Below, piece by piece: positions 9,092-19,285 of a DNA stretch of 64,000 nucleotides. The translations under genes and the position numbers were made by a program. Location: NCBI RefSeq assembly GCF_001570425.1, contig NZ_BCSX01000020.1:51312-115311 (forward strand), read 5' to 3'. A model generated the notes under the pieces. It was given only the letters and a program-made list of their open reading frames with translations. It searched no databases and was not told where the DNA came from. The stretch comes from Mycolicibacterium brisbanense (GTDB lineage: Bacteria > Actinomycetota > Actinomycetes > Mycobacteriales > Mycobacteriaceae). Within the stretch, counting starts at the first letter, position 1. The number at the start of each line of letters is the position of its first letter.

Positions 9092-10057
9092 ATGACGCAG
9101 CAGACACCCCACAGCACACCGGTCGGACCCGTCGACGCCACCAAGGTGCCGCGGTATGCCGGTCCCGCCACGTTCGCCCGGCTGCCCCGCACCGACGAAG
9201 TGCCGCACACCGACGTCGCCGTGGTCGGTGTCCCGTTCGACTCCGGGGTGTCCTACCGCCCGGGCGCGCGGTTCGGCCCAGGCCACATCCGGGCCTCGTC
9301 CAAGCTGCTGCGGCCCTACCACCCCCGCCTCGACGTCGAGCCGTTCGCCGCGCAGCAGGTGGCCGACGCCGGCGACATCGCCGTCAACCCGTTCGACCTC
9401 AACGAGGCCATCTCCACGATCGAATACGCCTCAGACGAACTGCGTGAGGGCGGCGCGAAACTGATCACCCTCGGCGGGGACCACACCATCGCGCTGCCGC
9501 TGCTGCGGTCGTTGCATCGCGACCACGGCCCGATCGCGGTCCTGCACTTCGACGCCCATCTCGACACCTGGGACACCTACTTCGGTGCGCCGTACACCCA
9601 TGGCACCCCATTCCGGCGGGCCAGTGAAGAGGGCTTGCTCGACAAGGAGCACTGCCTGCACGTAGGCACCCGCGGCCCGCTGTACTCGTCGACCGACCTC
9701 GCCGACGACAAGGTGCTCGGCTTCCAGGTGCTCGGGTCCGACGATTTCCAGATCGACGGGCTGGCCGCGGTGATCGAACGGATGCGCGCGCGCCTGGGTG
9801 AGGCACCCGTCTACGTCTCGGTCGACATCGACGTGCTCGATCCTGCCCACGCGCCGGGCACCGGCACCCCGGAAGCCGGTGGCATGACCAGCCGCGAGCT
9901 GCTGCACTGCCTGCGAAACCTGGTGGGCCTCAACGTTGTCGGTGCCGACATCGTGGAAGTCGCGCCGGCCTACGACCACGCCGAGATCACCGGTATCGCC
10001 GCAGCGCACGTCGCATACGAGCTTATGTCGGTGCTGGCCACCAACACGGGGGCCTGA
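9092..10057 (+). CDS. Ureohydrolase (agmatinase/guanidinobutyrase family)
   Basis: A 321-residue arginase-fold enzyme that hydrolyses a guanidino compound to urea and an amine. All six manganese ligands are visible: His131 in GGDHT, Asp154, His156 and Asp158 in FDAHLDTWD, and Asp245 and Asp247 in [10 protein letters not shown]. The family includes agmatinase, guanidinobutyrase, guanidinopropionase and proclavaminate amidinohydrolase, which motifs alone do not separate. The partner genes (ThDP decarboxylase and sodium symporter) favour guanidinobutyrate or a related guanidino acid over agmatine. ATG at 9092 is chosen over upstream in-frame codons, which overlap the regulator region. Confidence 0.9.
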   Translation: MTQQTPHSTPVGPVDATKVPRYAGPATFARLPRTDEVPHTDVAVVGVPFDSGVSYRPGARFGPGHIRASSKLLRPYHPRLDVEPFAAQQVADAGDIAVNPFDLNEAISTIEYASDELREGGAKLITLGGDHTIALPLLRSLHRDHGPIAVLHFDAHLDTWDTYFGAPYTHGTPFRRASEEGLLDKEHCLHVGTRGPLYSSTDLADDKVLGFQVLGSDDFQIDGLAAVIERMRARLGEAPVYVSVDIDVLDPAHAPGTGTPEAGGMTSRELLHCLRNLVGLNVVGADIVEVAPAYDHAEITGIAAAHVAYELMSVLATNTGA

Positions 10058-10058
10058 T

Positions 10059-11639
10059 ATGACCGACTACCGCAACGGCGGAGCAGCCGTGGTGGAAACC
10101 CTTGCCCTGCACGGTGTCGACACCATCTTCGGCATTCCCGGCACCCACAACCTGGAGATCTACCGCCATCTCGGCGACGCCGGGATCCGCGCCGTGACAC
10201 CCCGACATGAGCAGGGGGCGGGCTACGCTGCCGAGGCCTACGCCCGTGTCTCGGGTCGCCCGGGTGTCGTGGTGGCCACCAGCGGCCCCGGTTTGACCAA
10301 CGCCATGACCGCCGCTGCCACCGCCTACGCGGAATCGCAGCCGATGCTGGCGTTGTCCTCGGGCATGCCGACCGGCGCCGAAGGGCGCGATCTCGGGCAA
10401 CTCCACGAGGCCAAGAACATCAGCGGGGCGATGAACGAGCTTGTGCGCTGGAGCCGTCGGGTGCGCAGCGCCGACGAGGCCGCCGAGGCGGTGACCGAGG
10501 CGTTCGGCAGCTTCACCGGCCGCCGGCCGCGACCGGTTCACATCGAGGTCCCGATCGACGTGCTGGAGTCCCCCTGGTCGGGCCGGGCCAGGCAGTGCGC
10601 GAAACTGGTTGCCCCGCAGGCTGATCCGGAGACGGTCCGGCACGCCGCGGCCGCGCTGGCCGCCGCCGAAGCGCCGTTCATCATCGCTGGGGGAGGAGCC
10701 GTCGACGCGCAGCCGGAGCTCACCGCGCTGGCCGAACTGCTCGGCGCTCCCGTCGCCACCACCGTCAACGGCAAAGGCGCTCTCTCCGAGACACATCCGC
10801 TGTCCATCGGCGCGTCGGTGCGGTTGCGGACCGTGCAGAACGCTGCCGCCGAGAGCGATGCCCTGCTGCTCATCGGCACCGAGCTCGGCGATTCCGACCT
10901 GTGGGAAGGGCAGATCCGAGGCAAGGTCGTGATCCGGTGCGACATCGAGCCCGGCCAGCTCGACAAGAACTGCCCGGCTGACATCGCTCTGCTGGGCGAC
11001 GCCGCCACCACACTGGCCGCGCTGGCGGCTGCGCTGTCCGACCGGCCGGCGGCCGACGGATCGGCGCGCGCCGCAGCGCTGCGCGCCGAATGTGTCAGCG
11101 AGGCGGCCCGCGACGCCGGGCCCTATGCCGAGATCAACGCCGCTGTGCGGGCCGCATTACCGGCCGAAGCCATCCTGACCGGAGACAGCTCGCAGGTCAC
11201 CTATTTCGGTTCGGTGCACTTCTTCGACGTGCCGGGCCCGCGCCAGTTCTGCTACATGCCCGGCTACGCCACGCTGGGCTACGGTCTGCCCGCAGGCCTC
11301 GGGGCGTCGATCGCCCGACCGGGCGTACCGGTCGCGGTCCTGCTCGGCGACGGGGCACTCATGTTCTCCGTCCAGGAGCTCATCACCCTTGTGGAACAAC
11401 GGCTTCCGGTACCGGTAGTGGTTGTCGACAACGGCGGATACCGGGAGATCCGGGAACAGCAGGCCAGTCGCGGGATCGCCCCGATCGGCGTCGATCTGCA
11501 TACCCCTGATCTCGCCGCCATGGCGATTGCCATGGGCGCCAACGGTCTCCGTACCACGTCCACCGACAAGGTGACAGACCTCGTCGGCGCCGCACTATCG
11601 GCCGAGGGACCCACCCTCATCCACCTGGACCTGCGCTGA
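10059..11639 (+). CDS. ThDP-dependent decarboxylase (acetolactate synthase family; possibly 5-guanidino-2-oxopentanoate decarboxylase)
   Basis: A 526-residue enzyme with the three-domain ThDP fold. The cofactor-activating Glu51 lies in PRHEQGAGYAAEAYAR. The C-terminal diphosphate motif runs from GDGALMFSVQEL to VVDNGGYREI. It starts one base after the ureohydrolase stop, so the two are co-translated. Its short length and context match proteins annotated as 2-ketoarginine decarboxylase (AruI role) rather than biosynthetic acetolactate synthase, which needs a small subunit not seen here. The product aldehyde would be oxidised to guanidinobutyrate, the likely substrate of the neighbour. The specific reaction is inference. 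Confidence 0.8.
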   Translation: MTDYRNGGAAVVETLALHGVDTIFGIPGTHNLEIYRHLGDAGIRAVTPRHEQGAGYAAEAYARVSGRPGVVVATSGPGLTNAMTAAATAYAESQPMLALSSGMPTGAEGRDLGQLHEAKNISGAMNELVRWSRRVRSADEAAEAVTEAFGSFTGRRPRPVHIEVPIDVLESPWSGRARQCAKLVAPQADPETVRHAAAALAAAEAPFIIAGGGAVDAQPELTALAELLGAPVATTVNGKGALSETHPLSIGASVRLRTVQNAAAESDALLLIGTELGDSDLWEGQIRGKVVIRCDIEPGQLDKNCPADIALLGDAATTLAALAAALSDRPAADGSARAAALRAECVSEAARDAGPYAEINAAVRAALPAEAILTGDSSQVTYFGSVHFFDVPGPRQFCYMPGYATLGYGLPAGLGASIARPGVPVAVLLGDGALMFSVQELITLVEQRLPVPVVVVDNGGYREIREQQASRGIAPIGVDLHTPDLAAMAIAMGANGLRTTSTDKVTDLVGAALSAEGPTLIHLDLR

Positions 11640-11680
11640 GTCCAGCGCTACACCCCTGACAAACAGAAAGGAGCGAAGCC

Positions 11681-13123
11681 ATGGACGTCGCAGTTGTTGC
11701 GATCTACATCGTCTCGATGATCGCATTCGGCTTCTGGGGTAAACGTAAGGCAACCACCCAATCCGACTTCCTCGTCGCCGGCCGCCGGCTCGGGCCGTTC
11801 CTGTATTCCGGGACGATGGCGGCCATCGTGCTCGGCGGAGCATCGACCATCGGAGGCGTCGGACTCGGGTACCAGTACGGCATTTCGGGCATGTGGCTGG
11901 TGGTCGCCATCGGCGTCGGCATCCTGCTGCTGAGCCTGCTGTTCGCGGGCCGCATCCAACGGCTGCGGGTCTACACGGTCAGCCAGATGCTCGAGCTGCG
12001 CTACGGGCCGGGCTCGAGTGTGTTGTCCGGCCTGGTGATGTGGGGTTACACCCTGATGCTGTCGGTCACCTCGACCATCGCGTACGCCACCATCTTCGGC
12101 GCACTGTTCGACATGGCGAAAGTCCCGTCGATCATCCTCGGTGGCAGCGTCGTGATCCTCTACTCGACGCTCGGCGGCATGTGGTCGATCACCCTGACCG
12201 ACTTCGTGCAGTTCATCATCAAGACCATCGGCATCTTCTTCATCTTGCTGCCGATCGTCGTGATCCGCGCAGGCGGTTTCAGCGGCATGATCGCGAAACT
12301 GCCCGCCGACGCCACGTCGTGGACCGCCATCGGCGGCAGCACCATCGTGACCTATTTCGTCATCTACACCTTCGGCCTGCTGATCGGCCAGGACATCTGG
12401 CAGCGCGTGTTCACCGCGCGCAGCCCGGGCGTGGCCCGCTGGGCGGGCACGGCAGCCGGCGTGTACTGCCTGCTGTACGCCGCGGCTGGGGCGTTGATCG
12501 GCATGGCGGCCCACGTGCTGCTGCCCAAGCTGGACGCCCGCGACGACGCGTTCGCCCGGATCGTCGAGGCACAGCTGCATCCCCTGCTGGCCGGTCTCGT
12601 GCTCGCCGCAGCGCTGGCCGCGGTGATGTCCACCTCCAGCGGTGCACTGATCGCCACCGCCACCGTGTTCAGCCAGGACATCGTCGCCCGGCTGCGCCAT
12701 CAGGACGTCGAGTCCGGCAGTGAACACGACCACGTCCGCAACAACCGGCTCTACGTGGCGGGGTTCGGCGTGGTCATGGTGATCATCGCCTGTGTCCTGC
12801 AGGACGTGGTCGCGGCGCTGACCGTGGCGTACGACATCCTCGTCGGCGGCCTGCTCGTGCCCATCCTCGGCGGGCTGGTGTGGCGTCGCGGCACCAACGT
12901 CGGCGCCGTCATGGCGATGGCCGTCGGGACGCTCGCCACGCTGGTCACGATGGTCGCCACGGACATCTTCGCCAACGAGCCCATCTACGTCGGACTCGTC
13001 TCGGGCTTGGTGGTGTACGTCGTCGGCAGCCTGGCCAGCAAGCCCACCGCACCCGCCGTCCTGGCCGAATGGGACCGGCGCAGCCGCGGTGAGTCGGAAG
13101 CCGAGGAGCCCGCCGCGGTGTAG
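11681..13123 (+). CDS. Sodium:solute symporter (SSS family)
   Basis: A 480-residue membrane protein with about 13 transmembrane helices. The N-terminal signature (GKRKATTQSDFLVAGRRLGP) is typical of the SSS/SLC5 family that imports solutes with sodium. A clear ribosome site (AGAAAGGAG) stands before the ATG. The gap after the decarboxylase is 41 bp without a terminator, so this is the third gene of the guanidino operon and probably imports the pathway's substrate, such as arginine, a guanidino acid or its keto acid. Substrate is not readable from sequence. Confidence 0.87.
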   Translation: MDVAVVAIYIVSMIAFGFWGKRKATTQSDFLVAGRRLGPFLYSGTMAAIVLGGASTIGGVGLGYQYGISGMWLVVAIGVGILLLSLLFAGRIQRLRVYTVSQMLELRYGPGSSVLSGLVMWGYTLMLSVTSTIAYATIFGALFDMAKVPSIILGGSVVILYSTLGGMWSITLTDFVQFIIKTIGIFFILLPIVVIRAGGFSGMIAKLPADATSWTAIGGSTIVTYFVIYTFGLLIGQDIWQRVFTARSPGVARWAGTAAGVYCLLYAAAGALIGMAAHVLLPKLDARDDAFARIVEAQLHPLLAGLVLAAALAAVMSTSSGALIATATVFSQDIVARLRHQDVESGSEHDHVRNNRLYVAGFGVVMVIIACVLQDVVAALTVAYDILVGGLLVPILGGLVWRRGTNVGAVMAMAVGTLATLVTMVATDIFANEPIYVGLVSGLVVYVVGSLASKPTAPAVLAEWDRRSRGESEAEEPAAV

Positions 13124-13247
13124 TCAATCCGCAGCAGCCCGTCCCAACCCGGTCCAGCAAACTCTCCCACCGCGTTCGTATGTCAGAATGGAGAATTATC
13201 CAGCGAGTACGACGTCGGCGTCGGGAAGCTCTTGGGGGAGTGTGAAC

Positions 13248-14318
13248 GTGGACCGGGTGTGGGTACGGAATACAGCGATCAGTGCGGCCATCGCCTGCGG
13301 CGCCATGGTCGCCGGGCCCGGCGTCTCGGGCACCGCGGTCGCATCGGCTGACCTGCTCGGCGTCGGCGTCGATGTCCTCGGCATCTTCGGCCACCACAAG
13401 GACAACAAGAAAAGCTCCAATCACCGCGCTGGCGCCAACGGTAAGCAGAACGACAGCTCCGCCAAGACCGGTCGACCCGGTAGCCAGAAGACCGTCAAAC
13501 CTGGTCAGGCAGATAACAAGCCTGGTCAAGCAGATAAACGGAAGACCGGTCTGGGTGGTGAATCCTCCGATCAGAAGTCGGCCGGGAACACCGAGGGCAC
13601 CACGAACCGGGCGGCGCAGTCAGCGAACACCCCCTCGACCCTGAGCGCAGGGAGCGCCCCCTCGACGCTGAGCGCAGGGGTGGGCGTTGCGGAAGCGTCG
13701 GTAAGCGTCCCGCAGGTCCAGGTGAGCATCCCGTCGACCGGCGGCGGAGGAGGCGGCGGCGCAGCCACCAGCGGGCGGATCGGCCGGGCTCCGAACCTGG
13801 CGCCGGTGCCGACCGCCCCGAGTAGTCGGCAAATCGTCATTCACGCCCAACCGGCGGAGGCGCCATCGGCACCCCGCCACGCCGCTCCGGAGGCGGCGCC
13901 CCCCTCGATCGCCGCGCCGTCGGCCCCCGTCGTCGCTGCACCGGTTCCGCCGGTGGCGCCACCGGACATGATCGTGCTTCCGCTGCCGCCCCTGCCGGAG
14001 GTCGCACCGGCCGCCCCGTCCGGCGGCGGTGGGGCCCACGCGGCGCCGCCGGCCGTACCGAGCGCGCCTCAGGTAACCGCGCCCACCGCCCAGCCGCCGC
14101 AGCACGTCACGTCGCCGATCAACGCGATCCCCGAGACGTTCCGTGTCGGCTACGCCGACTACCTGCGCGTGTCGACCACGACAGATCTCGTGTTCGCCGT
14201 CCTGCCGGGCCTTGCCGGGATGGTGTTGCTCACCGCCGCGGGCGGCGCGGTCGGCTTCCGTCAGGCCCGCGCCGCGCGCACCCTGCCGTCGCCGCAGATC
14301 GCCCGCTTCCTGCCGTAA
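13248..14318 (+). CDS. Exported proline/alanine-rich protein with C-terminal membrane anchor
   Basis: A 356-residue protein not recognised by name. The N-terminus (VDRVWVRNTAISAAIACGAM onward) is a signal peptide with a likely cut after ASA. A Lys/Gly/Asn/Gln-rich segment follows with a tandem heptad KPGQADN/KPGQADK and a second repeat (PSTLSAG twice). Then comes a long Pro/Ala-rich region. Near the C-terminus a hydrophobic helix (VFAVLPGLAGMVLLTAAGGA) and a basic tail (RQARAARTLP) suggest anchoring by the tail. The GTG at 13248 is chosen because GGGGGAG sits 7 nt upstream; GTG 13242 and ATG 13182 are in frame. It is probably a cell-envelope protein. Confidence 0.7.
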   Translation: MDRVWVRNTAISAAIACGAMVAGPGVSGTAVASADLLGVGVDVLGIFGHHKDNKKSSNHRAGANGKQNDSSAKTGRPGSQKTVKPGQADNKPGQADKRKTGLGGESSDQKSAGNTEGTTNRAAQSANTPSTLSAGSAPSTLSAGVGVAEASVSVPQVQVSIPSTGGGGGGGAATSGRIGRAPNLAPVPTAPSSRQIVIHAQPAEAPSAPRHAAPEAAPPSIAAPSAPVVAAPVPPVAPPDMIVLPLPPLPEVAPAAPSGGGGAHAAPPAVPSAPQVTAPTAQPPQHVTSPINAIPETFRVGYADYLRVSTTTDLVFAVLPGLAGMVLLTAAGGAVGFRQARAARTLPSPQIARFLP

Positions 14319-14324
14319 CCACGG

Positions 14325-14340
14325 GGAGGGTTTCACCTCC
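14325..14340 (+). terminator. Weak hairpin after the proline-rich protein gene
   Basis: GGAGG pairs with CCTCC around a 6-nt loop, a few bases after the stop codon. There is no T-run, so it is a poor terminator at best. Confidence 0.25.
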
Positions 14341-14469
14341 ACCCGAGCACCTTGGAAATGGCTGTGCGCCATACCTTCTCAGGCTATGAGTCGGCTATGA
14401 GCGAACAACGCCAGCGGACTCGAAGTGTTTTGACAGTGGTGCGCAGGGGTGGGGTGCTTGGCTCGTCAC

Positions 14470-14730
14470 ATGATGACCAAAACACGAATTGCGGCAACCA
14501 CGGCAATGTTTGCCACCGCGATCGGTCTCGCCGGACTCGGCGCGGCCGTGGCACAAGCCGAGCCGATGGCACCCCCGCCCGACTACCACTGGTGCCCCGG
14601 TGAGTTCTGGCATCCCGAGTGGGGCTTCAACTGGGACTTCGGCCGATGCCACGACGACTGGTACTACGACGGCGAGCCGCGCGACCAGTGGCACTGGCAC
14701 GGCAACGGCCCATGGCGCCCCGGCATGTGA
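14470..14730 (+). CDS. Small secreted Trp/His-rich protein
   Basis: An 86-residue protein. A signal peptide (TKTRIAATTAMFATAIGLAG, cut after AQA) precedes a mature part of about 55 residues, very rich in Trp, His, Pro, Asp and Tyr. There are two cysteines (in HWCPGEF and FGRCHDD) that could form a disulfide. Similar small exported proteins are common in mycobacteria and have no known role. Start is ATG 14470 or ATG 14473. A strong hairpin follows 20 bp after the stop. Confidence 0.7.
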   Translation: MMTKTRIAATTAMFATAIGLAGLGAAVAQAEPMAPPPDYHWCPGEFWHPEWGFNWDFGRCHDDWYYDGEPRDQWHWHGNGPWRPGM

Positions 14731-14749
14731 CCTGACGGCTCCATACGAC

Positions 14750-14777
14750 AAATGCCAGGTCGATTGACCTGGCATTT
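14750..14777. terminator. Strong bidirectional terminator hairpin
   Basis: AAATGCCAGGTC and GACCTGGCATTT form a perfect 12-bp stem with a GATT loop. The A-run on one side and T-run on the other let it work both ways. It ends the small secreted protein gene on the plus strand and the tRNA gene on the minus strand, whose 3' end lies 5 bp away. Confidence 0.85.
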
Positions 14778-14781
14778 CTTG

Positions 14782-14855
14782 TGCCCTCGGTGAGATTCGA
14801 ACTCACACTGGACGGGTTTTGAATCCGTTTCCTCTGCCAGTTGGGATACGAGGGC
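14782..14855 (-). tRNA. tRNA-Leu (anticodon CAA) with a short variable loop
   Basis: The minus strand folds as a 74-nt tRNA. The acceptor stem has 7 perfect pairs (GCCCTCG with CGAGGGC) and discriminator A. The T arm is perfect (GTGAG-TTCGAAT-CTCAC). The D arm has 3 pairs (TCC with GGA) and a GG in its loop. The anticodon loop TTCAAAA carries CAA, which reads the Leu codon UUG. Two things are odd: the variable region is only 5 nt (CCAGT), whereas bacterial tRNA-Leu normally has a long class II arm, and the last anticodon-stem pair is A-C. No CCA is encoded. It may be a divergent or low-activity tRNA. Confidence 0.8.
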
Positions 14856-14940
14856 GTCGCTCCGTTCGGTACTGCGGCCTACCACCATAGAGGATGGCCC
14901 CGCGGTCGCTCATCGGCGGCTGCCACGACACAATATCTCC

Positions 14941-15567
14941 ATGACCGGGTCACCGACTCACGCCGCCAAGCCCCACCGCGTTCTCATCGCCGAGGACGAG
15001 GCGCTCATCCGCCTCGACCTCGCAGAGATGCTGCGAGAGGAGGGCTATGACGTGGTCGGGGAGGCCGGCGACGGCCAGGAGGCGGTGGATCTGGCCGAGA
15101 AGCTGCGGCCGGACCTGGTGATCATGGACGTCAAGATGCCGCGCCGAGACGGGATTGACGCGGCAGCGGAGATCGCCAGTAAGCGCATCGCCCCGATCGT
15201 GGTGCTCACCGCGTTCAGTCAGCGCGAGTTGGTCGAGCGGGCCCGCGATGCGGGAGCCATGGCGTACCTGGTGAAGCCGTTCAACGTCACCGACCTCATC
15301 CCGGCCATCGAGGTGGCGGTCAGCCGCTTCGGTGAGATCACGGCGCTGGAAAGCGAAGTTGCGAACCTGTCGGACCGGTTGGAGACGCGCAAGCTGGTCG
15401 AGCGCGCGAAAGGCCTGCTGCAGAGCAAGCACCAGATGACCGAGCCCGAGGCGTTCAAGTGGATCCAGCGCGCGGCGATGGACCGTCGGACCACCATGAA
15501 GCGGGTCGCAGAGGTGGTGCTGGAATCGCTCGACGAACCCACGGAGGCTGCCGCCGACGAAGGGTAG
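14941..15567 (+). CDS. pdtaR: ANTAR-domain response regulator PdtaR
   Basis: A 208-residue cytoplasmic regulator. The receiver domain (about 12-130) has the acidic pair in IAEDEALIR, phospho-acceptor Asp63 in VIMDVKMP, and the conserved Lys in YLVKPFN. A coiled linker leads to a C-terminal ANTAR RNA-binding domain (about 140-200: ETRKLVERAKGLLQSKHQMT onward). In M. tuberculosis the orthologue Rv1626 is phosphorylated by the kinase PdtaS and acts by RNA-based antitermination, taking part in nitric oxide and copper responses. PdtaS is not in this window. The ATG start gives the usual family length. Confidence 0.95.
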   Translation: MTGSPTHAAKPHRVLIAEDEALIRLDLAEMLREEGYDVVGEAGDGQEAVDLAEKLRPDLVIMDVKMPRRDGIDAAAEIASKRIAPIVVLTAFSQRELVERARDAGAMAYLVKPFNVTDLIPAIEVAVSRFGEITALESEVANLSDRLETRKLVERAKGLLQSKHQMTEPEAFKWIQRAAMDRRTTMKRVAEVVLESLDEPTEAAADEG

Positions 15568-15749
15568 CGGTGTTAATTGTGGGTTTCTGATGTTGCGGAC
15601 AGTCGTATTCCGCCAGAGTCGACGCGACCGGCATCACTCAACATCCCGCACCACGGCGATGCTTTGGCTATGTTCTACCCCGAAGCATCGGCGCCTGCCT
15701 GGTCGGCATGGTCGTCGGCGCCGCTGACAACACTGACCCGGAGGTGAAC

Positions 15750-16964
15750 GTGCGCGGTGGCATTGCACGAAAAGCGTTGGTTCTCGGTAGTGCGGGGCTG
15801 ATGGTGCTCGGCATGGCGGGCTGCCAGAAGCAGTCGGCGCCCGAGCAGCAGGCAGCGCAGACCAGTCTGAAGATCGTCGAGCAGTTCCCGATCGACGAAA
15901 ACGGCGCCCAGATCAAGCCACCAGACACGGCGGCGGCAGCGGATCCCGCCGGTGACGGCAAGGCCACCTGCCCGCCGCTGAAACTCGCGATGATGGGCGC
16001 GTTGACGGGCCCTGATGCCGCACTGGGCATCAACATCCTCGACGGTGCGCAGTTGGCCGTCGACAAGCACAACGCGGCGAACCCGGGTTGCCAGGTGACG
16101 CTCGAGAAGTTCGACACCGAGGGCGATCCCAACAAGGCCAACGGCGTCGCACCGCGCATCGTGGACACCCAGGACATCATCGGGCTGATCGGCCCCGCGT
16201 TCTCCGGTGAGACCGATGCCACCGGCGGCCTGTTCAACCAGGCCGGTCTGGTTGCCACCACCGCATCGGCGACCCGCGTCGATCTCAGCAAGAACGGATG
16301 GCGCACGTTCTTCCGCGGCCTCGGCAACGACGGTAGCCAGGGCACCGCAATCGCCAACTATCTGAAGAACACCCTGGGCAACAAGAAGGTCTGCGTCGTC
16401 GACGACCAGTCGGCCTACGGCATCGGCCTGGCCACCGTGGTGCGCGAAACCCTTGGGCCGGTGGCCGACTCGGGCTGCAACATCTCGGTGAAGAAAGAGG
16501 ACAAGGACCTCTCGGCCGCGGTGACCCAGATCAAGGGCGTGGCACCGGATTCCATCTTCTACAGCGGCTACTACTCGCAGGCGGCACCGTTCGTCCAGCA
16601 GCTGCGCGACGCCGGCGTCACCGCGACCTTCGTCAGCGCCGACGGCACCAAGGACCCGGAGTTCGTCAAGCAGGCCGGCGGGGCGTCCAAGGACGCCATC
16701 CTGAGCTGCCCGTGCAGCCCCGCACCTGCGGCCTTCGCCAAGGAGTACACGGCCAAGTTCAACCAGGAGCCGGGCACGTACAGCACCGAGGGCTATGACC
16801 TGGCCACCATCCTGCTCAAGGGCATCGACTCCGGCATCAAGGATCGGCCAGGCCTGCTGCAGTTCGTCAAGACCTACAACGCACCCGGCGTGGCCCGCCA
16901 GTACCAGTGGACCGACACCGGTGAGCTCACCAACACCCTCATCTGGGTGTACAAGGTTCAGTGA
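15750..16964 (+). CDS. livK: Branched-chain amino acid ABC transporter substrate-binding lipoprotein
   Basis: A 404-residue periplasmic-binding protein of the Leu/Ile/Val type. The signal peptide ends in a lipobox (VLGMAGC), so it is lipid-anchored outside the membrane. The ligand-binding body has the usual type I two-lobe sequence (LKLAMMGALTGPDAALGINI onward). An acidic/proline-rich linker of about 50 residues follows the lipidated Cys. GTG 15750 is chosen because GGAGG at 15740 is well placed; the upstream ATG would add 14 residues before the signal peptide. It heads the livKHMGF operon. Confidence 0.92.
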   Translation: MRGGIARKALVLGSAGLMVLGMAGCQKQSAPEQQAAQTSLKIVEQFPIDENGAQIKPPDTAAAADPAGDGKATCPPLKLAMMGALTGPDAALGINILDGAQLAVDKHNAANPGCQVTLEKFDTEGDPNKANGVAPRIVDTQDIIGLIGPAFSGETDATGGLFNQAGLVATTASATRVDLSKNGWRTFFRGLGNDGSQGTAIANYLKNTLGNKKVCVVDDQSAYGIGLATVVRETLGPVADSGCNISVKKEDKDLSAAVTQIKGVAPDSIFYSGYYSQAAPFVQQLRDAGVTATFVSADGTKDPEFVKQAGGASKDAILSCPCSPAPAAFAKEYTAKFNQEPGTYSTEGYDLATILLKGIDSGIKDRPGLLQFVKTYNAPGVARQYQWTDTGELTNTLIWVYKVQ

Positions 16965-16979
16965 CGATCTGACGACGGA

Positions 16980-17012
16980 AACGCGTCCGGGACAACCAGT
17001 TCCGGACGCGTT
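16980..17012 (+). terminator. Intergenic hairpin between livK and livH
   Basis: AACGCGTCCGG pairs perfectly with CCGGACGCGTT around an 11-nt loop, followed by TTCTTCGTT. It lies 15 bp after the livK stop. It probably stops part of the transcripts, or protects the livK end, so that binding protein is made in excess over the membrane parts. Confidence 0.75.
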
Positions 17013-17051
17013 CTTCGTTGGTAACGCCAAGCGAAGAGGAGCCGCACCCGG

Positions 17052-18085
17052 ATGACCCCGGATTGCGTCAGTGGCTACGTGTGCACCGCCGCCGACATCA
17101 ACTTCAACGTCGAGAACCTGCTGCACGGGTTCTGGCAGCTCACGATCGACGGCCTCGCGTGGGGTGCCATCTATGCGTTGGTGGCAGTGGGGTACACCCT
17201 GGTTTTCGGTGTGCTGCGGCTGATCAACTTCGCGCACTCCGAGATCTTCATGCTCGGCATGTTCGGTGCCTACTTCTGTCTGGACGTGATCCTCGGTTTC
17301 AGCGCCAACGGCAACGCGTACAACGTGGGCGTCGGGTTGACGCTGATGTACCTGGCCATCGCCATGGTCTTCGCGATGCTGGTGTCAGGCTCAGCGGCCG
17401 TGGGCCTGGAGTTGATCGCCTATCGGCCGTTGCGGAAACGCAATGCGCGGCCCCTGACCTTCCTCATCACCGCGATCGGCATGTCGTTCGTGCTGCAGGA
17501 AGTGGTGCACTTCGTGCTGCCGCAATTCCTGAAAGGCTACGGGGGCAGCAACGCCCAGCCGCCGATCATCCTGGTACAACCCAAGACTCAGTTCCACGTG
17601 TTCAACTCGAGCGTTTCGAACGTCACGGTCGTCGTCATCGTCGCCGCGGTGATCCTGGCGGTGCTCACCGACATCGCCATCAACCGGACGAAGTTCGGCC
17701 GCGGCATCCGGGCGGTGGCCCAGGATCCCACCACCGCGACGCTAATGGGTGTGTCACGCGAACGGATCATCATGACGACGTTTCTCATCGGTGGTCTGCT
17801 GGCGGGTGCCGCGGCCTTGCTCTACACCCTGAAAGTGCCGCAGGGCATCGTCTACTGGGGCGGGTTCGTCCTCGGCATCAAGGCGTTCTCGGCGGCCGTG
17901 CTCGGCGGCATCGGCAATCTGCGCGGTGCGCTGCTGGGCGGCCTGCTGCTGGGCATCATCGAGAACTACGGGCAGGCGGTGCTGGGCACGCAGTGGCGTG
18001 ACGTCGTCGCGTTCGTTCTGCTGGTTCTGGTGTTGTTGTTCCGGCCCACCGGCATCCTGGGGGAGAGCCTCGGAAAGGCACGGGC

Positions 18086-18089
<4 letters not shown>
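17052..18089 (+). CDS. livH: Branched-chain amino acid ABC transporter permease LivH
   Basis: A 345-residue inner-membrane permease with about eight helices and an amino-terminal extension of roughly 30 residues containing two cysteines. The sequence ALVAVGYTLVFGVLRLINFA is the LivH signature, and GRGIRAVAQDPTTATLMGV is the cytoplasmic EAA-like loop that contacts the ATPases. The ATG at 17052 follows a GAGGAG ribosome site. Its stop overlaps the livM start (ATGA). Confidence 0.92.

Positions 18090-19281
<1,192 letters not shown>

Positions 19282-19285
<4 letters not shown>

Noticed and set aside
11640..11680. Possible riboswitch before the symporter gene
   Set aside because: Only 41 bp are present between genes and no aptamer-like fold is seen; just a ribosome site.
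15568..15749. Possible small gene or regulatory RNA upstream of livK
   Set aside because: The gap contains only short frames without ribosome sites, and no stable extended structure is evident by eye.
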